From NCBI RefSeq assembly GCF_040096355.1, contig NZ_JBBMEX010000001.1:62001-126000 (forward strand): 64,000 nt of DNA, read 5' to 3'. A program made the translations under genes and the position numbers. This document shows positions 59,860-64,000 of the stretch, one piece after another. The stretch's first letter is position 1; every line of letters starts with the position of its first letter. Below the pieces are notes generated by a model. That model had not been told where the DNA came from and ran no database searches. It worked only from the letters and a program-made list of their open reading frames with translations. The stretch is from Maccoyibacter intestinihominis. Lineage in GTDB: Bacteria; Bacillota; Clostridia; Lachnospirales; Lachnospiraceae.

Positions 59860-61632
59860 ATGGCATATTATTCAGATGAGCTGATAGAAGAGATCCGTTC
59901 AGGAAACGATATCGTAGATGTGATATCAGGCTATGTGCGGCTGACGAAAAAAGGAAGCACTTATTTTGGACTGTGTCCATTCCATAATGAAAAAACACCA
60001 TCTTTTTCGGTTTCACCCAATAAGCAGATGTACTATTGCTTCGGCTGCGGGGCGGGAGGCAATGTCATTACTTTTTTAATGGAATATGAAAACTATACCT
60101 TTCCCGAAGCATTAGAGGTATTGGCGAACCGCATCGGCGTAGAATTGCCAAAGCAGGAACTGAGTGCCGAGCAGAAGCGGGCTTCCGATAAAAAAGCAAG
60201 ACTGTTAGAGGCAAATAAAGAAGCGGCAAAATACTTCTATACCCTGTTGCGGAGTGAGCGGGGAAGCAGGGCTCACGAATATTTTAAAAACAGGGGATTG
60301 AGCGAGAAAACGCTTCAAAAATTCGGACTCGGATATTCCGATAAATATTCCGATGACCTGTACCGCTATCTGCGAACAAAAGGCTATGAGGATGAGTTGT
60401 TAAAAGACAGCGGGTTAGTCAGCATAGATGAGCAGCGTGGCGGTTATGATAAGTTCTGGAACCGTGCCATGTTCCCGATCATGGATGTGCGTGGCAAGGT
60501 GATCGGTTTTGGCGGCCGTGTGATGGGAGATGGTGAGCCAAAATACCTGAACTCCCCGGAAACGATGATTTTTGATAAAAGCAGGAATCTGTATGGACTT
60601 AATTTTGCAAGAACGACAAAAAAGCATCAGATTCTTTTGTGTGAGGGATATATGGATGTCATTGCACTGCATCAGGCAGGGTTTGACAATGCGGTAGCAG
60701 CACTCGGAACGGCATTTACGCCGGGACACGCCAATCTGTTAAAACGATATACCAAAGAGGTCTATCTGACCTTTGACAGTGATGGCGCGGGAATCCGTGC
60801 GGCAAAACGGGCAATCCCGATCTTAAAAGAAGCAGGGATCACAGCAAAAGTCATCAATATGAAACCCTATAAAGACCCGGATGAATTTATCAAGGCACTT
60901 GGGGCAGAGGAATATGAGAAACGGATCGAACAGGCAGAGAACAGCTTTTTATTTGAGATACGTCTGTTATCGGAGGAGTATGACTTAAAAGATCCGGCTG
61001 GAAAGACAGAATTTGCAAATGAGACCGCAAAGAAATTGTTACAGTTCTCAGAGGAATTAGAAAGAGATAATTATATAGAAGCAATTGCCGACAAATACGG
61101 CATGGGTTTTGAGAATTTAAGAAAATTAGTCTATCATTTTGGAACACAGGGATTAACAGGAAGTGAGCCAAGACAGAAAAAGAGCAGGGAAAAACCGCAA
61201 AAAGAAGATGGAATGAAGCAGTCCCAGAGACTTTTGCTGACCTGGCTGATAGAAGATACAAGGCTCTTTGAGCTGATAGAAGAATATCTTGGAGCAGAAG
61301 ATTTTACGGAGGATATTTACCAAAAGACGGCACAGATATTATTTGAACAGTATCACCGTGATGGCAAAGTGAATCCGGCACAGATCATCAATCTGTTTGG
61401 AGAAGAGGATCAAAGTGAGATCGCTTCGCTTTTTCATGCAAGGATTGCTAAGGTGGAGACAAAAGCCGACAGGGAAAAAGCCCTAAAAGAGACAATTCTC
61501 CGTGTAAAACAAAACAGCATCCGGGAGCATTCTAAGCACTTGGATCCAACGGATATGGCTGGACTGCAAAAAATTATTGCAGATAAGAAACAGCTTGAGA
61601 AACTGGAGAAAACGAATATTTCCATACCATAG
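59860..61632 (+). CDS. dnaG: DNA primase
   Basis: The 590-residue primase makes RNA primers for the lagging strand. It has the N-terminal CHC2 zinc domain (CPFHNEKTPSFSVSP ... YYCFGCGAGGN), the RNA polymerase/TOPRIM core (LCEGYMDVIALHQAGF; VYLTFDSDGAG) and a C-terminal DnaB-interacting helical region. It starts 24 bases after dgt and 32 bases before rpoD: the classic macromolecular-synthesis order without rpsU. Confidence 0.97.
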   Translation: MAYYSDELIEEIRSGNDIVDVISGYVRLTKKGSTYFGLCPFHNEKTPSFSVSPNKQMYYCFGCGAGGNVITFLMEYENYTFPEALEVLANRIGVELPKQELSAEQKRASDKKARLLEANKEAAKYFYTLLRSERGSRAHEYFKNRGLSEKTLQKFGLGYSDKYSDDLYRYLRTKGYEDELLKDSGLVSIDEQRGGYDKFWNRAMFPIMDVRGKVIGFGGRVMGDGEPKYLNSPETMIFDKSRNLYGLNFARTTKKHQILLCEGYMDVIALHQAGFDNAVAALGTAFTPGHANLLKRYTKEVYLTFDSDGAGIRAAKRAIPILKEAGITAKVINMKPYKDPDEFIKALGAEEYEKRIEQAENSFLFEIRLLSEEYDLKDPAGKTEFANETAKKLLQFSEELERDNYIEAIADKYGMGFENLRKLVYHFGTQGLTGSEPRQKKSREKPQKEDGMKQSQRLLLTWLIEDTRLFELIEEYLGAEDFTEDIYQKTAQILFEQYHRDGKVNPAQIINLFGEEDQSEIASLFHARIAKVETKADREKALKETILRVKQNSIREHSKHLDPTDMAGLQKIIADKKQLEKLEKTNISIP

Positions 61633-61664
61633 GGAGCAGAATAAAGACGAGAGAGGATATTAAA

Positions 61665-62804
61665 ATGGCAGAAAAAAACGAAAACACAGAAAGAAATGAA
61701 AAAGAAGAGAAATTTCAGGCGAAACTGAAAGAACTTTTAGCATTAGCCAAAAAGAAAAAGAATGTTTTGGAATATCAGGAGATCAGTGATTTCTTTCAGG
61801 ACATGGAGCTGAATGCAGAGCAGTTCGAGAAGATTTTAGACTTCTTAGAGACCAGCAATATCGATGTGCTGCGTATCACAGACAACGATGACGATACGGT
61901 TGACGATGAGATCCTGTTAGATGACGAAGAAGAAGTCGAGGTAGAAAAAATTGACTTATCCGTTCCGGACGGTGTATCGATTGAAGACCCGGTCCGTATG
62001 TATTTAAAAGAAATCGGAAAAGTGCCGCTCTTAAGTGCGGAAGAAGAGATTGAGTTAGCAAAGCGTATGGAGTTAGGCGATCAGGAGGCAAAAAAACGTC
62101 TTGCTGAGGCAAACTTGCGTCTGGTAGTATCCATTGCAAAACGCTATGTCGGAAGAGGAATGTTATTCTTAGATCTGATCCAGGAAGGAAATCTGGGTCT
62201 GATCAAGGCTGTTGAAAAATTTGATTACCGGAAGGGATATAAATTTTCCACTTATGCAACCTGGTGGATCCGTCAGGCAATCACAAGAGCAATCGCAGAC
62301 CAGGCAAGAACCATCCGTATTCCGGTGCATATGGTAGAGACAATCAACAAACTGATCCGTGTATCCAGACAGTTACTGCAGGAGTTAGGACGTGAACCTA
62401 CCCCGGAAGAAATTGCAAAAGAGATGGACATGCCGGTAGAACGTGTCCGCGAGATTTTAAAGATTTCACAGGAGCCGGTTTCTTTAGAGACCCCGATCGG
62501 AGAAGAAGAGGACAGCCATCTTGGAGACTTTATTCAGGATGATAATGTTCCGGTACCGGCAGATGCAGCCACGTTTACTCTCTTAAAAGAACAGTTAGAA
62601 GAGGTTTTAGGCACCTTAACGGAAAGAGAGCAGAAAGTGTTAACCCTTCGTTTTGGATTAGAGGACGGAAGAGCAAGAACTTTAGAGGAAGTCGGAAAAG
62701 AGTTCAATGTTACCCGTGAGCGTATCCGTCAGATCGAGGCAAAGGCACTTAGAAAACTCCGTCACCCAAGCAGAAGCAGAAAATTAAAGGATTATCTTGA
62801 GTAA
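61665..62804 (+). CDS. rpoD: Primary RNA polymerase sigma factor (SigA)
   Basis: The 379-residue vegetative sigma factor has a reduced, acidic region 1.1, region 1.2 (DPVRMYLKEIGKVPLLSAEEE), region 2 (NLRLVVSIAKRYVGRGMLF ... KFSTYATWWIRQAITRAI), region 3 and region 4 (VTRERIRQIEAKALRKLRHP). The length is typical of Firmicutes SigA. It lies in the dgt-dnaG-rpoD block and is followed two bases later by trmK. Confidence 0.98.
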   Translation: MAEKNENTERNEKEEKFQAKLKELLALAKKKKNVLEYQEISDFFQDMELNAEQFEKILDFLETSNIDVLRITDNDDDTVDDEILLDDEEEVEVEKIDLSVPDGVSIEDPVRMYLKEIGKVPLLSAEEEIELAKRMELGDQEAKKRLAEANLRLVVSIAKRYVGRGMLFLDLIQEGNLGLIKAVEKFDYRKGYKFSTYATWWIRQAITRAIADQARTIRIPVHMVETINKLIRVSRQLLQELGREPTPEEIAKEMDMPVERVREILKISQEPVSLETPIGEEEDSHLGDFIQDDNVPVPADAATFTLLKEQLEEVLGTLTEREQKVLTLRFGLEDGRARTLEEVGKEFNVTRERIRQIEAKALRKLRHPSRSRKLKDYLE

Positions 62805-62805
62805 T

Positions 62806-63567
62806 ATGATACAGTTGTCAAAGCGTTTAAATGCCGTGGCAGAGCTGTTGGTGCATGGGATTGATCAATTAGAGCTAGAGCAGCCGGTATTAGCAGACAT
62901 CGGAACAGACCACGCATATCTTCCGGTTTATTTAGTGCAAAAAAAAGTCGTAAAAAAAGCATATGCCGCAGATGTAAGAAAAGGTCCTTTGCTTCATGCA
63001 AAAGAACATATTGAGCAATATGGGCTGGGTGAATACATACAGACCAGACTTTCCGATGGGGGGGAAAGTTTTGTGCCCGGTGAGTCAGAAGTTGCAGTGA
63101 TCGCAGGAATGGGCGGAGGACTGATGCAGAAGATCTTAAGCGGATCGCCGGAGTTTTTTGAGAAAAATTCCTGTGTGGTCTTGCAGCCGCAGTCTGAGAT
63201 TGAGCAGTTTCGCCGTTTTTTAACAGAGGACGGTTGGTGTATCTTAGAAGAAGATATGGTCTTAGAAGACGGAAAATATTATCCGATGATGTCTGTGACA
63301 AAAAAAGAGACAGCGATGCCTTTAGACAATCCCTATCGGAATGCAAAGGACATAGATTTTTTATACGGTGCATATTTATTAAAAGAAGGACATCCGGTAT
63401 TGCAGGACTATTTGAAAAGAGAGGCGCAGATCTACCGGGAATTATTAGAAAAGCTGTCTGCGATTTCTGACAGACCGGAGATTCAAAAGAGGATTCATGA
63501 GGTAGAAAAAAAGGCAGAGCAGACAGAGCGGGCAATACAGGAAATGAGCAAACGAGCCAATCAATAA
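62806..63567 (+). CDS. trmK: tRNA (adenine(22)-N1)-methyltransferase
   Basis: The ATG at 62806 gives ~253 residues. The class I SAM domain reads VLADIGTDHAYLPVYLV and EVAVIAGMGGGLMQKIL, with the conserved YPMMSV region near the end. TrmK methylates A22 of tRNA in Gram-positives. It overlaps the rpoD region by neither base nor ribosome site (the start is 2 bases after the rpoD stop), suggesting coupling. The Nif3-family gene follows, as in many Firmicutes. Confidence 0.94.
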   Translation: MIQLSKRLNAVAELLVHGIDQLELEQPVLADIGTDHAYLPVYLVQKKVVKKAYAADVRKGPLLHAKEHIEQYGLGEYIQTRLSDGGESFVPGESEVAVIAGMGGGLMQKILSGSPEFFEKNSCVVLQPQSEIEQFRRFLTEDGWCILEEDMVLEDGKYYPMMSVTKKETAMPLDNPYRNAKDIDFLYGAYLLKEGHPVLQDYLKREAQIYRELLEKLSAISDRPEIQKRIHEVEKKAEQTERAIQEMSKRANQ

Positions 63568-63596
63568 GCCTGAAGAGAAGGACAGTGTAAGGATCA

Positions 63597-64000
63597 ATGG
63601 AATGTAAAAAAGTAATTGAACTATTAGAAAAACAGTCGCCGAAAAGTTATGCCTGTGACTGGGACAATGTAGGACTCTTAGTTGGCAGGGAAGATAAAGA
63701 GATCCAAAAGATTTATATTGCATTGGATGCTACGGATGAGGCGATTGAAGAAGCGATTGCCAATGGAGCGGATATGCTGTTGACCCATCATCCGATGATA
63801 TTCAAAGGGATGAAACGGGTAACACAGGAAGATTTTATCGGAAGAAGGATTATCCGTCTGATCCAAAATGACATGGTATATTATGCGATGCATACCAACT
63901 TTGATGTCATGGGCATGGCAGATTTAGCGGCAGATTATTTAGGAATTTCAGATACCAGAGTGTTGGAAATTACAAGTGTTTCAGAGACAGGAGAAGAGGG
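63597..64000 (+). CDS. Nif3-family dinuclear metal-center protein (3' end outside window)
   Basis: The frame from ATG 63597 runs open to the window end. It begins MECKKVIELLEKQSP and continues WDNVGLLVGRED, THHPMIFKGMKRV and MHTNFDVMGMADLAADYLG, the metal-binding His motifs of the Nif3/YqfO (DUF34) family. Often annotated as GTP cyclohydrolase I type 2, but the family's activity is unsettled. It is in operon with trmK. No stop is reached. Confidence 0.93.
   Translation, partial: MECKKVIELLEKQSPKSYACDWDNVGLLVGREDKEIQKIYIALDATDEAIEEAIANGADMLLTHHPMIFKGMKRVTQEDFIGRRIIRLIQNDMVYYAMHTNFDVMGMADLAADYLGISDTRVLEITSVSETGEE

Noticed and set aside
1..64000. CRISPR arrays, IS transposases, prophage or integrase genes
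   Set aside because: None seen on either strand; the only mobile-element candidate is the inverted repeat at 58442-58656.

Overview
The window looks like a chromosomal segment of a low-GC, spore-forming anaerobe of the Clostridia, most likely Lachnospiraceae (Roseburia / Agathobacter / Eubacterium rectale type). The basis is gene content: spoVAD-spoVAE behind a sigma-G-like promoter, HydF, an LL-diaminopimelate aminotransferase (DapL) lysine/peptidoglycan route, a tandem acyl-CoA dehydratase activase, an ANTAR regulator beside type I glnA, and a dgt-dnaG-rpoD-trmK-nif3 replication/transcription block. The genus is inference from families, not from a search.

Layout. 1-4.7 kb: the 3' part of a large membrane sensor (ECF-S-like membrane domain, beta-propeller, Y_Y_Y, HD-GYP) broken by one homopolymer frameshift, then a BMP/PnrA-like binding protein. 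4.7-10.8 kb (minus strand): a giant tandem ASKHA/2-hydroxyacyl-CoA dehydratase-type protein with a downstream HTH regulator and a palindromic operator at the promoter. 10.9-15.9 kb: a catalytically empty rhomboid-like protein, glnS, a DUF2225 protein and a MocR regulator. 15.9-20.4 kb: an AT-rich quorum-sensing island (LytTR regulator, a 22-codon ORF with its own operator, agrA-like, agrC-like, a probable regulatory RNA, agrB, agrD, a structured 3' region). 20.5-31.3 kb: CarD, two chemoreceptors, cupin, decayed aspA, hydF, apt, a methyltransferase, spoVAD-AE, a receiver protein and an Asn/Asp-rich lipoprotein. 31.4-43.9 kb: guaB, a HisA-type isomerase, glnA and its ANTAR protein, dapF, dapL, an amidase, a HEAT-methyltransferase, a GGDEF-EAL protein and a nucleoid-associated protein. 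44-48.9 kb: heterodimeric ABC exporter, TcdA-like enzyme and two divergent tRNA-Leu genes. 49-52.9 kb: gene remnants, a rhodanese/PP-loop protein and two ferredoxin-domain redox proteins. 53.1-56.1 kb: a csoR-copA-copZ copper operon with two matched operators. 56.2-58.1 kb: an ECF sigma factor / anti-sigma / membrane operon. 58.1-58.8 kb: an intergenic region with AT-rich tandem repeats and a ~215-bp inverted repeat. 58.8-64 kb: dgt, dnaG, rpoD, trmK and the start of a Nif3-family gene.

The most interesting region is the agr-like locus. Two promoters there carry the same direct-repeat operator with a 20-bp period and the same -35/-10 geometry. One reads agrBD. The other reads a transcript of about 185 nt with no convincing ORF, ending in a strong hairpin: an RNAIII-like layout. 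agrB reads full length only through a -1 shift exactly at an in-frame A AAA AAG heptamer, and the restored reading frame ends in an ATGA overlap with agrD. The AgrD peptide appears to carry Ser rather than Cys at the ring-closing position.

The window also shows several decay events: internal deletions in aspA and a DUF3877-like gene, a stop codon at the catalytic Ser of an SGNH hydrolase remnant, and poly-A frameshifts in the sensor gene and agrB. Sequencing or assembly error must be excluded for the two homopolymer cases.
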